Shown here: one piece after another, positions 5,573 to 5,805 of the stretch
Numbering within the stretch: position 1 is the first letter of the stretch
Layout: each line of letters begins with the position of its first letter
Assembly (NCBI GenBank): GCA_015521095.1
Contig: WAOU01000107.1
Location: 1-5,805 of the forward strand
Origin: Desulfurococcales archaeon
Lineage (GTDB): Archaea; Thermoproteota; Thermoprotei_A; Sulfolobales; Acidilobaceae
DNA: 5,805 nucleotides
Direction: 5' to 3'
The notes under the pieces: generated by a model
What the model was told of the DNA's origin: nothing
Databases searched by the model: none
Seen by the model: the letters and a program-made list of their open reading frames with translations, nothing else
Made by a program: the position numbers and the translations under genes

Positions 5573-5805
5573 TTTAGGCCTAGTTTTCTTAGGAGTCTTC
5601 TGTCGCGCTTGAATCGTTTCATCATGGTTCGGAGATTCTTATAGTATGTTAGGAGTTCCTTCACGTCCTCAGTAGAGGTACCGCTACCGAGGGCTATCCT
5701 CCTCATTCTTCGACGATTGATTATCTCTGGCTTGTCTAGCTCTTCATAGGTCATGCTCTCAATAATTGCGAGCCAACGATCTATTTTCTCCTCTCCAAGC
5801 CTAGC
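5569..5805 (-). CDS. srp54: Signal recognition particle 54 kDa protein (SRP54), C-terminal end
   Basis: Only the last 78 residues are in the window; the gene continues past 5805. The frame is open to the edge and starts ARLGEEKIDRWLAIIESMTYEELDKPEIIN. What is visible is the end of the methionine-rich M domain, including the SRP-RNA-binding signature RRRMRRIALGSGTS (visible residues about 31-44) and the following helix with Met-Met (EDVKELLTYYKNLRTMMKRF). It ends in a basic tail with DRRLLRKLGLK. The ATG at 5754 is internal. In archaea SRP54 binds SRP RNA and signal peptides, and uses its N-terminal GTPase NG domain (outside the window) to dock ribosomes at the membrane via FtsY. The gene overlaps nothing but is followed at eight bases by the TrmY-like gene, with which it likely shares a transcript. 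Confidence 0.97.
   Translation of the reverse strand, partial: ARLGEEKIDRWLAIIESMTYEELDKPEIINRRRMRRIALGSGTSTEDVKELLTYYKNLRTMMKRFKRDRRLLRKLGLK

Noticed and set aside
1..5805. tRNA genes, CRISPR repeats, insertion sequences or attachment sites
   Set aside because: Reading the spacers by eye showed no cloverleaf-like segments, no regularly spaced repeats, no transposase motifs and no flanking duplications. Spacers are all under 130 bases.

Overview
The window looks like chromosomal DNA of a hyperthermophilic crenarchaeote (Thermoproteota), most likely of the Desulfurococcales/Pyrodictiaceae type. The evidence is an archaeal-type SRP54 M domain, genes with TTG starts, GGTGAT/GGGGTG-like Shine-Dalgarno sites, A/T-rich TATA-like boxes, heavy use of ATA, AGA and CTA codons, and small tightly packed genes. 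The genus is not identified.

Layout. Positions 1-1875 (+) hold the 3' part of a ferrous iron transporter gene, feoB. It is cut by the window edge inside the G domain. It is followed 13 bases later by a 75-residue four-cysteine protein that resembles FeoC (1889-2116, +). Next come an iron-type (group III) alcohol dehydrogenase (about 2228-3394, +) and a small SCP2 sterol-carrier-fold protein (3524-3940, +), each preceded by a plausible promoter. A four-helix PsiE-like membrane protein (3930-4397, -) converges on the SCP2 gene and overlaps it by 11 bases. It is divergent from feoA (4516-4941, +), which encodes the FeoA SH3-like domain with an unusual W/Y/G/R-rich N-terminal extension. At the right end, two minus-strand genes form a probable translation-coupled pair: the C-terminal end of srp54 (5569-5805, cut by the window edge) and a divergent TrmY-like SPOUT RNA methyltransferase (5028-5561).

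How the genes may work together. FeoB, the FeoC-like protein and FeoA form a dispersed ferrous-iron uptake system. An iron-requiring dehydrogenase lies inside it, which may or may not be meaningful. The srp54/TrmY-like pair belongs to the information-processing side (protein targeting and RNA modification) and is separated from the iron genes by a convergent intergenic region with a small hairpin.

No tRNA, rRNA, CRISPR array, insertion sequence or long repeat was seen. No gene-free stretch exceeds 130 bases. The points most worth a second look are the FeoC-like protein, the altered G4 motif (TKAN) of FeoB, the FeoA extension, the TrmY-like protein with a degraded cofactor loop, and a sharp change of codon use in the middle of feoB.
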